This document shows positions 42,829 through 53,731 of a DNA stretch of 64,000 nucleotides, piece by piece. Location of the stretch: the NCBI GenBank assembly GCA_946811695.1, contig OX328132.1, positions 96,057,456 through 96,121,455 on the forward strand. The letters run 5' to 3'. The notes under the pieces were generated by a model. The model saw only the letters and a list, made by a program, of their open reading frames with translations, did no database searches and was not told where the DNA came from. This DNA comes from Gonocerus acuteangulatus (Eukaryota > Arthropoda > Insecta > Hemiptera > Coreidae). The translations under genes were made by a program, and so were the position numbers. The first letter of the stretch is position 1, and every line of letters begins with the position of its first letter.

Positions 42829-45369
42829 TTATGAGGGTACATCCAGTTCACGATGCAGTTGTGTGTTCCTGATGAACCAAGGTGCTGACACTGCAATTCT
42901 TAGGATTTTATTTTGAAACTTCTGGATCTTGTTAATCTGCGTCTTCGTGGCTCCCATCCAGACAGGTGCTCCGAACGTAATGAGGGGTCGAATTAAAGTC
43001 TTGTAGAGCATTATTGTCGTATGTGGTTATAGTGAAGTATGTCTGTTGATCATGGGGTAAAGCTGTCCAAGTCTTTGGTAGGCCTGTGTCAGTTTAGTTT
43101 TTATGTGGGTGTTCCATGTCAGTTTAGTGTCGAGAAGAAGTCCGAGGTATTTCAATGGCTCTTCTTTTGTGTTCCAAGGAATTATGTGGTTATTAATGTA
43201 AATATTTGAGTCTGTCTGAAATTTACGGAGAGAAAATATTTTAGTTTTGGTTTTGACTGGGTTAATTTTGAGTTTCGAGGAGTCGAACCATTGTAATATC
43301 ACGTCTGTTGCAGTCTGTAGGTTTCTAATAACTGTTGGTAAGTCGGAATGTGAAGTATAAAGTAAGGTGTCGTCAGCAAATGTACGTATGTCTGCAGTCG
43401 AAGGAGTGGGTATGTCGTAGCAGTATATATTAAATAGAGTTGGGCTGAGCACTGAACCTTGAGGAACACCGACTTTGCAATTTCTTCTTGTACTGAGGGT
43501 TGAGTTAACACGTACTTGAAAAGTTCTGTCTTGAAGGAAGGATGACAATGTCGTTTGTAAATATGGTGGCAAGCGTATTTGATGCGTCTTTAAGTTTAGG
43601 AAATTGTGGCTTACAGAGTCAAATGCTGCAGCAACGTCCAAGGAAATCGCGCAGCAATACTTCTTTTCTTCGAATGAGCGTGTGATTGCTTTTGTTAGTC
43701 TATGGAGCTGGTGAACTGTAGAGTGTTTATTTTTGAAGCCAAATTGGTGAGTAGGTAATATGTGATGTTCGCAAATGTGGGACTGTATACGATTATTAAT
43801 TAAGGTTTCAAAACTTTGCAAGTAGTGTTTAATAAAGTAATTGGCCTGTAGCTTGAGGGCTCATCCTTTGGCTTTCCTGGCTTTTGAAACATCAGGATGA
43901 TACCATTTTTCCAACTTCTTGGAAAATAGCCAGAACGCAGAGCGGCATTGAATAATCCTACTAAGAAGGCCAGGGCTTTTGTTGGTAGATTTTTAAGGAC
44001 AATATTAGGGATTCGGTCTTCACCTGGAGCTTTTTTGCGAGGAAGTTTCTGAATAACTGCTTTTAGTTCATTTAGGGAAATAAATTTAATATGCATATTA
44101 TTCGGGAGTGTTTCATGGTTAAGATTTCCGGGTACATCATTTAGGTCTAGAATATTTCCAAGGTGATCTGCAAATAAATTGCATTTCTCCTCATCCGAAG
44201 TTAGCAAGATATTATCCTTTCGTAGAGGTGGTGTAGAGATGTTAGGACGAAGAAGCCGTCTGGTTTCCTTCCAAACCCGATCATCGCCACTAGTTAGGTC
44301 ACTCAGAAACTCCTGGTACTTATTTATTCTGAAGTAGTTGAGCTCTTTTTTAACTTTTCTGGCAAGGTGGTTAAAATGTGCTTTAGCGTCTGGATCCCGA
44401 GTCCTACTCCAGGGACGGCGCCATCTATTCTTTTCTCTAATTATATCCAAAATATTAGAAGGAATGAAACTGCGAGGTCTTTTTCGGGGGTCGCAAAAGT
44501 ATACTGTAGTTGAGACAGATATAGCGTCACATACAATATTTTTCAAATATTCCACAGCAATATCTATTTCATTTATGGTGTTATATGATACTGGAATGAT
44601 CAAATGTTCTTTTAGACGAGATTTAAAAATGTCCCAGTTGATTTTTCCGTTTATTAATTTTTCCATGACTGGACGTGGTCTAAAATATTCTTGGGTGGAC
44701 ATTAAAACTGGGAGATGATCTGACTCTAATTCAGAAAGCACAGTACTCAGAATTGGAAAATTTATGTCTTTGGCTATTGCAATGTCCAATATATCTGGCT
44801 GGTAACCTAACTGGGAGGGGTAGAAGGTCGGCTCGTCGGCTGATAAAACAACTCCTCCAATATTAGATATGTAATCCATGAGCCGCCTTCCATTCCTGTT
44901 GGGTTATTCGACAGCCCCAGAGTGTATTCTTTGAGTTGAAGTCCCCCGTGAGGAGTGTTGGGCCGAAGTTGAAGACGATGTCCAGGTCTGATTCTTTGAT
45001 TTGGTCTGTAGGCCTTCGATAGCCCGCCAGAAGGTTCACAGAGGTATTTTGCAGGTAAAGCCGAATCCCACAGCAGTCCAAGTCCGTAAAATCAGCAAGT
45101 CGCAATTCGTCATGTTTAACATCATTCCTTACTACTACAGCAGCTCCTCCTCGAGCAACGTTAGAGTCCCTATCTTTTCTATAGACTTTATAATTGCTAA
45201 TGGAAATTTTGTCCTTATAAGTCAGGTGAGTCTCACTAAAGCAAGCTACGGGAATTTGGAGATGCTGCAGGAATTCCTTAAAACCCAGCAATTTATTTTT
45301 GAGTCCGTTGCAGTTCCAATTAACTATTTGAAGCCGGTCAAGAGGTAATGGTATGGGATGGTTAGCCAT
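42829..45369 (-). pseudogene. LINE ORF2: AP-endonuclease plus reverse transcriptase (Jockey-like)
   Basis: Segment 1 (44,863-45,369), from ATG at 45,369, is the endonuclease: IVNWNCNGLKNK, CFSETHL, RGGAAVVVRND and LLTGDFNSKNTLWG. Segment 2 (43,800-44,879) carries the endonuclease end (ELESDHLPVL) and RT blocks KAPGEDRIPNIVLKNLP and YRPITLLNT. Segment 3 (43,027-43,821) has HQFGFKNKHST, the first catalytic Asp in ISLDVAAAFDSV, GVPQGSVLSPTLFNIY, the FADD box (RTFADDTLLY) and YLGLLLDTKLTW. After one in-frame TAA (43,027), LYKTLIRPLITFGAPVWMG continues to 42,829. Frame changes lie near 44,870 and 43,810. All catalytic motifs are present, and total length (~847 codons) is near normal for Jockey ORF2. 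Confidence 0.93.
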
Positions 45370-45456
45370 GAGAAGCAGTGAAACATTCTCCGAATAATTT
45401 AGAAATGAATGCCTTTATTTCAGGGATGTATGGTGTTATAATTTCCTTAACAACAT

Positions 45457-45834
45457 TTATAATAAACTCGGTAACTGTGGAAGTATGATCTGTATTAGAG
45501 TCATTATTTCTTGGAGTATCTTCTTGGTTTCTAGTCCTGGGTTTCCTATGAGGCCAGGAGGAACAGGACCATTAAACTGGGGTCGCAGAAATTCAGGATC
45601 TGGTGGAGGAGGGGGTGGAGGCCTGTTTTCCTGGGCAGATTTCTTGGAAGACTTGAAGGAAGCATAGCGCGCAAATGCAAAACAGTTTTCAATATAACCT
45701 GAATTTAAATGCTCCATGTTTTTGTTACCTTTTATGGTCTTTTTATTCAATTTTACTTTAAAAGGATTGGTTTTACTTACAGACGGTTCTGCTAAGTCCT
45801 TTTTGTTTACCACTAGATCCGGTTTGTAGCGCAT
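45457..45834 (-). CDS. ORF1-like frame upstream of the LINE ORF2
   Basis: 125 residues from ATG at 45,834 (MRYKPDLVVNKK...). A lysine-rich N-terminal third is followed by a proline run (RPPPPPPPDPEF) and a hydrophobic end (EIMTLIQIILPQLPSLL). It stops 87 nt before ORF2 on the same strand, where a Jockey ORF1 (nucleic-acid-binding Gag-like protein) would sit. No CCHC zinc knuckles are seen and it is far shorter than a typical Jockey ORF1 (about 500 residues), so it is either a deleted remnant or an unusual ORF1. Confidence 0.5.
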   Translation of the reverse strand: MRYKPDLVVNKKDLAEPSVSKTNPFKVKLNKKTIKGNKNMEHLNSGYIENCFAFARYASFKSSKKSAQENRPPPPPPPDPEFLRPQFNGPVPPGLIGNPGLETKKILQEIMTLIQIILPQLPSLL

Positions 45835-45840
45835 ACAGAG

Positions 45841-46189
45841 GTCTCTTAGCCGAACACGTACTCCGGATTTTCACTTAAATTTTCACTTGAAGCGTCCAAA
45901 GGTGGCGCACTTTCACATCGTTCACAACACTTAATACATCACAATTACAAAAATACATACATTATGAACAAAAAGATGGTTTAAACTAGAAAAAACTTGA
46001 AATTTTAGAGACAATAAAATTGGACACGTTTTATACTTAGCTTGATCAGCTGTTCAACAAATTCTAGAATATACAATATATACTCATACAAATCAATTTG
46101 ATTTAGACGAACTTTGATTCACTGACATAAACAAATAACTTCTAATAAACAAAAGGTTCCAAATCAAGCATTTACTTATTTGTTCCGAG
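45841..46189. other. Probable LINE 5' UTR and flank
   Basis: GC-richer for about 100 bp (GGTGGCGCACTTTCACATCG) and then AT-rich. No other feature recognised. Confidence 0.4.
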
Positions 46190-46380
46190 GATAAGAGATA
46201 TTTAATAAATGAGTTTCACTTAACCTTTAATTTTTATTATTGGGAAATAAAAATAAGAATTCCATCGTAATTGATATATTTTATTATTTTTTTTTTTTAA
46301 ATTTCTAATAATTTTTATTATAAAAACTTAAAAATAAAAATTATTTCACAACAGTTATTCATTAATTTTAAAAATATAAA
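46190..46380 (+). repeat. AT-rich direct repeat, right copy
   Basis: Matches 42,165-42,350 in order and orientation at roughly 80 percent by eye. Confidence 0.8.
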
Positions 46381-46479
46381 TTATGAAGTAATTTTTTTGT
46401 CATAATATTTAGGAAACATTTAATTTTTATTTCGGTCCTTGACTAATACAATACTTAAACTAATACTACTAAACTAGTA

Positions 46480-46482
<3 letters not shown>

Positions 46483-46530
<48 letters not shown>
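46483..46530. repeat. (TA)n microsatellite
   Basis: About 46 bp of TA. Confidence 0.96.
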
Positions 46531-46533
<3 letters not shown>

Positions 46534-47210
46534 TTATTGTTTAATTAATATTAAAGACTTTACAGCAAGATACATAGTTGCCCTTTTTTAACATTTAAAG
46601 AAATTTTTCAAAAATTCATTTATGACTGCAACCCGAAAAGTTACATTCCTTCGGAAAGTGCTATAAACCACATTAGAGGTTATGGTAGCCGGGAAGACCA
46701 ACGCGATGAAGTAGTTCTCGATTGACTACGGATTGTACATACTAACAGACGAATTTCTAATGACAAGACGGTCTAGAACAATATGCCATGCTACATATAT
46801 AACGCAGGATCTACTGCCAACATTAAGTGACAGACGGCCTGTTTATTTTGTATCACTGATTTTAAATTTTTATTTTGAGAAATATTATTGTTTAAGATTT
46901 TAAACAATAATATTTTTAACAACAACAATTATTAACAGTACCTGATAATCATTATCAATATTCTTTCATAATCAGGGTTTCGTTTTTTTTTGTTGCCAAT
47001 AATAATCATAGTTCATGTGAAATTTTTAAGTGGACAAGTATGTTCAATGTTTTTTTTTTATATTATCAGGCTTTTTATCCACAGCGCCTCATTTTTTTTA
47101 AACTTATTTTCTTTTAAGGGGTTTGCAACTATGGCGATGAGCACTAATACAGGTAATAAAATAGATACTTTATTTACATTACGTTAGCTTTTTCCAGTTT
47201 ACAATTATGT
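46531..47210. other. Intergenic, no gene recognised
   Basis: AT-rich. No supported feature. Confidence 0.5.
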
Positions 47211-47213
47211 ATT

Positions 47214-47412
47214 TAAATTTTAACGTCCGTTATAATTAACGCAGAATTTTTAGGACGGTTAATTTATAGGTCACCACCCTTTTCTAGCCAAGATAGGGCT
47301 GATTCATTTTTTTTTCACATAGAAAACCCACTACCCGTAGTGGGAATCGAGCCCACGACCTTTGGCAGGGAGTGTTCTGTGCTCAAGCCTTAACACTCAC
47401 GGCCACCGGGCA
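47214..47412 (-). mobile_element. SINE2, full-length copy
   Basis: The minus strand reads GGTGGCCGTGAGTGTTAAGG, GAGCACAGAACACTCCCTGC, B box GGCTCGATTCCCACTACGGG, CAGCCCTATCTTGGCTAGAA and the tail ACGGACGTTAAAATTTAAAT. It is the best preserved head of this family in the window. Confidence 0.88.
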
Positions 47413-48440
47413 TCATCGTTTACAATTAAACCAAAATAAAATATATATACACGTATATAAAACGCTACACATTTGAAAATGAATAATAATAACAATATAC
47501 AAATATAAAACAAAATTCATTTACATTTACAATTCGTTTACAATACAAACTATAAAACAAAAACAATTTTTAAATGAATAAAAATGTAGTACGTTAGCAT
47601 AATAAAATCAATTTCAAACGATAAACTGGTCAAAAAAATTTAATATTTGTTTGTTTATAAGGAAAACAATAGGTGATTGATTCTAAGCAATTTTTATATG
47701 CTTATTTTAAATCTTTTACAGAACTTTTCCATCACCCAGTGTTTAGAGTAATCACATGAAAACCATTTTTCACGTCTATACATTATAGTATTATGATATC
47801 TTAGCTAAAATTACATTTACTGGCCTAAAATGTTCGTGAAGTGTATTTTCTGCTATACTTTCCCTAAGGAACATTATTATTTTCAGTGTCCAACAGTAGT
47901 CTGCCAACATATTGTAACACCGTTTACTCTGGTAGCGTCTTTCCTTTTCCACACACAATCCCTAGATTTTCAGGGAAGAAATCGAGAAGAGAGTGCAGAA
48001 TGTATTTTTAAAGATATATTACTTCCAATGATCTTGTAGTTCTCAATCATATCACGGACAAGTTCTCTGACGTTCTCAGACCTGAAGTTTCCTAGAAAGT
48101 CGTGACAACCTTTTTGAAAGAAAACCATGCAGCAGCTTCTTTTAATTGTTTACTATATTAGCTATTAAAAAAAACAATTAAAATTGAAAGATAGTAGCAG
48201 AAGGAAGATATTTTGTCTATAAATTAGCGTTCTTTAACTAGCTAGCATAGTGTTGATGTGAGGGCAACCTTCTGCGAGTAATGTGTGTAAATCTTGTGGC
48301 ATGACTAAATTGCCTTGTCTTTTGCAGTCTGTCAGCTTCTGTTTTATCGTCAGGACATCATGGCACATGGATCTGTCCTGTTTTTCCATTAAGTACGAAT
48401 GTGCTATTAGTGAGTGTCCAATTTTTAGCCTGGTTATGAC
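47413..48440. other. Intergenic, no gene recognised
   Basis: Open frames at 47,830-48,039 lack domains. Nothing recognised. Confidence 0.5.
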
Positions 48441-49306
48441 CAGTGTTGGGTCATAACCAACGTTATGACTAACGTTAGTTTACTCTAACTAAAAATAAAC
48501 TCACGTTATATTTTTATTTTTAGTTTTAATGTTGTATAATTATTTATCATCTTAACTCAGGAAAATTATTGTCATTTCATGAAATTGGACTCTGTTGGAG
48601 TATTTTTTAAAAATAAATAGTTGTTTTTAGTTTTTGTATCCGTTTGCTAATTTTTTTCCTTTCTTTTGGGTGCATCGACTGCTGCGCCCATTAGCACCAT
48701 CTGTTATTGTATTTTTTTTTCTCCTTTTCCTTTATTAGTTGCTAATTAGTTCAATTTTAGCAAAAGTGACCTTAATTTGTGATTTTAGTTTAGTTTTAGT
48801 TTTTAATTCATTAGTTAGTCTATAGTAATAATATACTTTGCATTCTCCTCCATTCAGTATACTACCGCGTTCTTACTACATCCAAAACAAAGGTAAAACA
48901 AGGGGGTAAAACAGGGTATGTATGTATATTTGTTTAAATAATGACTGTTCATTTATGAACAATAATGGGAAAAAATAGAAAATGAGGTTACAACTTTAGC
49001 ATATTTAAAACAAAATGAAAATAAATTATCAAGTTCTATATGTTTTAATAATTTATTTAATTATCGAAATAATACATTGATTTACATGAATTCACGTTAT
49101 TTGTGTAAAACTAAACTAAACTAAAGCTTTAATTCAGTTTTTAATCAGTAGCCAATGATTTAGTTTTAGTTCAACTAATATCCATTAAATAATTTAATTT
49201 TAGTTTTAGTTTTTTTAGGTTGTAATTTGTAGCTTAGATTTAATTTATTCCAAAAAGTGAATGTACTTTTAATTTTAGTTTTAGTTTTTAGTTATGCCCA
49301 ACATTC
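48441..49306. mobile_element. hAT-like MITE with TAGTTTTAGTTT subterminal words
   Basis: The left end CAGTGTTGGGTCATAAC mirrors the right end GTTATGCCCAACATT. Both subterminal regions are dense in AGTTTTAGTTTTTA and CTAAACTAAA words. Same architecture as 32,814-33,682. No clear 8-bp duplication. Confidence 0.6.
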
Positions 49307-49724
49307 CTTAAGGCAACTTGGTCTCTTCTGTTTAAAGACAATTGTTTATTATGCTAGACTCTGCTTGTGTTTTTAATTTTTCTTTTTTTGTTGTCTGTCC
49401 GTAACCAGTGTTTCTGCCAATCTTGTGGAATGTGTATTACGGCCACTTTAGCGTGGTTGTCTATTTCTGTACTTAGTACTTCGTCTTTTTGCCCAGGCAT
49501 CCCAGTTTGTTTTGTAGTTGGGGTTATATATGTTAACCTTAAACGAAAGAGTAAAATCACTATCTCTACTGCTCATAAAGACACAATTCAGAAGAGGTAT
49601 GTAAATTCTTCTAATGATCCAAGGAGCTTGGGGAAGTAGTGCTTGAGTCCTCTGTATCAGATAGGAATGGGTCGATCTCGCGTGCTCCATTCTGAGCCGA
49701 CTTAGTCTCAGTGAGGTTTGCTTC
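49307..49724. other. Spacer, no gene recognised
   Basis: Frames at 49,354-49,690 overlap on both strands without domains. The right part (GCACGCGAGATCGACCC region) borders the tandem array. Confidence 0.4.
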
Positions 49725-50346
49725 TATTCTCCTCTATAGTCAATGGCTTCCAGTGGATGTTGTATGTCTTGGTATCTTGTAGTTATAGAAGGGAGTGCAT
49801 CTATTTCGCTGGTGGAACTACATCAAAGGTACTTAACGGGTAATACTACCTATTCTCCTCTGTAGTCAACGCCTTCCAGTGGATGTTGTATATCTTGTAG
49901 TTATAGAAGGGAGTGCATCTATTTCGCTGGAGGAACTACATCAAAGGTACTTAACGGGTAATACTACCTATTCTCCTCTATAGTCAACGCCTTCCAGTGG
50001 ATGTTGTATGTCTTGCTATCTTGTACTTATAGAAGGGAGTGCATCTATTTCGCTGGAGGAACTACATCATAGGTACTTAACGGGTAATACTACCTATTCT
50101 CCTCTGTAGTCAATGCCTTCCAGTGGATGTTGTATGTCTTGGTATCTAGTAGTTATAGAAGGGAGTGCATCTATTTCGCTGGAGGAACTACATCAAAGGT
50201 ACTTAACGGGTAATACTACCTATTCTCCTCTGTAGTCAATGCCTTCCAGTGGATGTTGTATGTCTTGATATCTTGTAGTTATCGAAGGGAGTGCATCTAT
50301 TTCGCTGGAGGAACTACATCAAAGGTACTTAACGGGTAATACTACC
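49725..50346 (+). repeat. 126-bp tandem array, five copies, each ending in a piggyBac terminus
   Basis: TATTCTCCTCT starts at 49,725, 49,851, 49,969, 50,095 and 50,221. The second unit is 118 bp (8-bp deletion) and the others 126 bp. Every unit ends ACTTAACGGGTAATACTACC. In the last unit this word runs into the piggyBac-like element, so the array includes the TTAA target and the first ~16 bp of the transposon end. Confidence 0.95.
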
Positions 50347-50844
50347 TTGTCTGGTCAAAATCAAAGTCACTGTCTACAATTTACAACATTTTTGTAAATT
50401 GGATAACAAGTAAATCAATATTTTTCAATTCTTTATGTCATAAGTTTTATATGGGATGTTAAAGTAACCAAAAAAAAAAAAAAGTTGTAATTCTTCAAAA
50501 AGAAAATGGTGGCGCTATGTGACGGACGGAAACCCTGTTTTTTCACGGGATATAGTCTGCAGGCGGCAATTTTTAATTATTTTGAAAGAAAAAAGAATTA
50601 AATCTAGTAAAAAACGTAGAATTTTTAAGAAATACTAATTTTTTCGAAAATGGTGAAATTTTTTTCTTTTTCTATTAAAAGAAGCAGCCACTTCAATGAA
50701 TGGAAAAATCCCTACGTACATTACTAGCCTCCAGCCACCGCCTCCCGAGCGCTTACCTCATTTTTTTTTCAACTCGTATACTTCAGAATTTAGGTATTTT
50801 TTTTCTCATTCCCCTAAAATTTTTCAATTTCATAGACTTCATAG

Positions 50845-52203
50845 AATATTTATATTGAAAGGCCAAAATTGGAGCGTCAAACATTGACCGAAGGAAGCAA
50901 TAACTTTGAGGTACGCGATAGGGATTATAGGCCAACAACAACTCCTAAAATATTAGCATTATTTGCTGCTCTATTTTTGATTGCGGTGAAAAGAGGAAAA
51001 CGTTCAAATTTTGCTGAATATTTCAATAGCAATAGAACTGTTTTGACGATTTTGCGAGCCAATTTCAGCCTAACCCGAGTTAGATTTTTCCTTCGGGCTA
51101 TGAGATTTGCTAACCTAAACACGAGATTGGAACGTCAACCAACGTACAAACTTGCTTCTATCCAAGAAATGTCTTCTTTCATTCCTAACCGTCAAAGATT
51201 GTCCAGTTTAGGAGAATTCGTAACTATTGATGAGATGTTGGTCGCGTATAGAGTCCATTCATCCAGTACATATCTCAAACTTGCTTCTATCCAAGAAATG
51301 TCTTCTTTCATTCCTAACCGTCAAAGATTGTCCAGTTTAGGAGAATTCGTAACTATTCATGAGATGTTGGTCGCGTATAGAGTCCATTCATCCAGTACAT
51401 ATCTCAAACTTGCTTCTATCCAAGAAATGTCTTCTTTCATTCCTAACCGTCAAAGATTGTTCAGTTTAGGAGAATTCGTAACTATTGATGAGATGTTGGT
51501 CGCATATAGAGTCCATTCATCCAGTACATATCTCAAACTTGCTTCTATCCAAGAAATGTCTTCTTTCATTCCTAACCGTCAAAGATTGTCCAGTTTAGGA
51601 GAATTCGTAACTATTGATGAGATGTTGGTCGCGTATAGAGTCCATTCATCCAGTACATATCTCAAACTTGCTTCTATCCAAGAAATGTCTTCTTTCATTC
51701 CTAACCGTCAAAGATTGTTCAGTTTAGGAGAATTCGTAACTATTGATGAGATGTTGGTCGCGTATAGAGTCCATTCATCCAGTACATATCTCAAACTTGC
51801 TTCTATCCAAGAAATGTCTTCTTTCATTCCTAACCGTCAAAGATTGTCCAGTTTAGGAGAATTCGTAACTATTGATGAGATGTTGGTCGCGTATAGAGTC
51901 CATTCATCCAGTACATATCTCAAACTTGCTTCTATCCAAGAAATGTCTTCTTTCATTCCTAACCGTCAAAGATTGTTCAGTTTAGGAGAATTCGTAACTA
52001 TTGATGAGATGTTGGTCGCGTATAGAGTCCATTCATCCAGTACATATCTCAAACTTGCTTCTATCCAAGAAATGTCTTCTTTCATTCCTAACCGTCAAAG
52101 ATGGTTCAGTTTAGGAGAATTCGTAACTATTGATGAGATGTTGGTCGCGTATAGAGCCCATTCATCCAGTACATATCTCAAAAATCAGTCGAATACGGGT
52201 TAA
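50845..52203 (+). pseudogene. piggyBac-type transposase fragment with a 43-residue segment repeated eight times
   Basis: An open frame of about 452 codons without an initiating ATG (open from an in-frame TAG at 50,842). Residues before the repeat resemble the piggyBac DDE_Tnp_1_7 domain: LALFAALFLIAVKRGKRSN, FSLTRVRFFLRAMRFANLNT and RLERQPTYKLASI. From 51,148 to 52,179 a 129-bp unit (KLASIQEMSSFIPNRQR, then GEFVTIDEMLVAYR and SSSTYL) occurs eight times without a gap. TIDEMLVAYR corresponds to the piggyBac TIDEQL..FRG box with the first catalytic Asp; copy 2 has His there. Copies 3, 5 and 7 read RLFSL, copies 1, 2, 4 and 6 RLSSL, and copy 8 RWFSL. The frame then ends after KNQSNTG, without the later catalytic residues or the Cys-rich tail. 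Because 129 is a multiple of three, the open frame alone does not prove selection. Very unlikely to transpose. Confidence 0.9.
51148..52179 (+). repeat. 129-bp coding minisatellite, exactly eight units
   Basis: Units start at 51,148 + 129n. They are nearly identical at DNA level (AAACTTGCTTCTATCCAAGA...). The alternating CC/TC difference giving RLSSL/RLFSL suggests amplification of a two-unit (258-bp) block. Confidence 0.98.
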
Positions 52204-52640
52204 AAATGTATTAATTGTGTGATGCGCGCATTTTTATTTATATAATTTAGAAGTTTACCGCGGTAAACAAATGCCAGGCCCTAACGTAGTCACATACAAA
52301 CTGAATCAGTGGCTAGATTGGTTGAATGCATAGAAGAGACAATTAGAAATTTAACCACTGATAATTATTTTTCAAGTTACCTATTGGCTGAACACCCTCT
52401 TAGTAAAGGCCTACATTTACCATGAGGGGGAAAAATAAGAAATTCCTCCCAAAATAGTGCAAGTAAAAAGAAATGCAGTGTCATTAAGGCATTTTCTTCC
52501 TTTTTATGTTCCTTTGTATATTTCATTGATAAATAAATAATTTTGATAAAAATGAGTTTACAATATTGTGCGAGAGATCCTAATTCAATATTGTATAAAA
52601 ATTTGGGCCTTAAAATAAAAGTCAAGAGCTTGATGGAAAC
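52204..52640. other. Spacer, no gene recognised
   Basis: Contains the perfect palindrome TTTACCGCGGTAAA near 52,254-52,267. Otherwise AT-rich. Confidence 0.45.
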
Positions 52641-52644
52641 TCTT

Positions 52645-52708
52645 GGGCGGTGAGATGACCGCCCACGCGAGCGGGCGCGTGACTCCTTCTAGCGCGAGCT
52701 CATGAAGG
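52645..52708 (+). other. Three consecutive GC-rich stem-loops
   Basis: Hairpin 1: GGGCGGT/gagatg/ACCGCCC (52,645-52,664). Hairpin 2: ACGCG/agcggg/CGCGT (52,665-52,680). Hairpin 3: CCTTC, inner AGC/GCGA tetraloop/GCT, GAAGG (52,685-52,708). They sit in DNA that is otherwise about 70 percent AT. It is not a tRNA. It may be a structured RNA or a transposon end. Compensatory evidence is not available. Confidence 0.5.
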
Positions 52709-52720
52709 CTAGCAAATATC

Positions 52721-53659
52721 ATTAGGAATCTTTAGGAATGTACATGATTAATATCATTAGGAAGGTAAAAATTTGAAGTTTTTCGGGTGAAAATCGAAAG
52801 CCCAAGCGTATCGCCCGATTTGAAAAACATAGTTTTGAAAAAATCGACTTTAAAGTTTAATGTATCGCAAAATTTAATTTTTTTTCATAATTTATTGTAA
52901 TAAAGATAAAAAAAAAAATTTTTTTTTTAAATTTCTAAATGTATCAGGACTTTCGTTGGAACATTGTAAAAATGTTTCGGTGCATAAACACTCTTGGCTA
53001 TAATTTTTTATTAGTTAGGGAAGCATTTAAGCCCATTATAAAGAGAATGGTAAATTACCCTTAGAACGAGTTTGTTTGCTGACTGTTTTGTTTGACTGAC
53101 GTAGCCTAATTTTTACCTTTGAAGTACAATAACTGTTGTATTACCAGAACTTATTTCTGTCCAGAATTTTAGGAGTAGGCTTTGAACCAAATAAGTAATT
53201 CCCTCGACAGCGATCACACTTTATGTCGTTCAACTTTTAGGATTACTCAAGAAGTTAGTAGTAAGTTTTCTTATTAAAACTTATTTTTCATTTTAACTTT
53301 ATAGCTGTAGTGAAAATCAGGTTTTGCTGTTATACCTTGTGGTAGAGACCATCGTAAATTATATCGATTTGAGTAGTGTGGGCCGCAACTCAATAAGAGA
53401 GAAACCAGAACGAAAACAATTTTTTACGAAAGTATTGTCAACCCCACCACTATAAACTTCACTATAAAACTTAACAATTGAGGCGGCAATTTTTCAGTCA
53501 GCTGTTGATATTACATACTTCCACCCAGAAGAGAATTATTTTCGAAATTTTACAACATTTTGTATTAATATTAATTAATTTGTAATCCAATTATTACTAT
53601 TTTTATTAAGAGTTCATATAAAAACGAATAGTACATAATTATCTCAAATTAATTTATAA
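52721..53659. other. Intergenic, no gene recognised
   Basis: AT-rich. No feature recognised. Confidence 0.5.
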
Positions 53660-53665
53660 CCGGAT

Positions 53666-53728
53666 AATCGGTGCTAATGGCCTAGAAGCCGATGCTCCGT
53701 TAAAAAAACAAAAACAAAAAAAACGGTG
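53666..53728 (+). mobile_element. SINE1 3' tail fragment
   Basis: GGTGCTAATGGCCTAGAAGC, CGATGCTCCGTTAAAAAAAC: the SINE1 3' end with A-rich tail. A SINE2 copy follows immediately. Confidence 0.75.
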
Positions 53729-53731
53729 GCC

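Larger units (their letters stand above)
42519..45840 (-). mobile_element. Jockey-type non-LTR retrotransposon, broken
   Basis: Minus-strand element: short ORF1-like frame (45,457-45,834), 87-nt gap, ORF2 (42,829-45,369), and a 3' region with AATAAA (RC near 42,550) ending in a (TTC)n tract at 42,519-42,540. The 5' end may extend to about 45,900-46,050. No RNase H domain is seen, in keeping with the Jockey clade. The element has two frameshifts and one nonsense codon, so it is inactive but fairly young. Confidence 0.88.
50329..52203 (+). mobile_element. piggyBac-like element, 5' part with amplified transposase segment
   Basis: TTAA|CGGGTAATACTACCTTG starts at 50,329. The ~340-bp non-coding leader (GGGATGTTAAAGT, AATGGTGGCGC, TTCACGGG, TTTAAGAAATA) is shared with 63,663-64,000. 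The transposase frame follows at 50,845-52,203. No matching 3' end with TTAA was found downstream. Confidence 0.8.

Noticed and set aside
44338..44718. 126-codon plus-strand ORF, and 45,001-45,348
   Set aside because: Antisense shadows of the LINE ORF2 on the minus strand.
42165..46380. LTR retrotransposon with ~185-bp LTRs
   Set aside because: No TG..CA ends, primer-binding site or polypurine tract, and the enclosed ORFs are non-LTR (AP-endonuclease plus RT).
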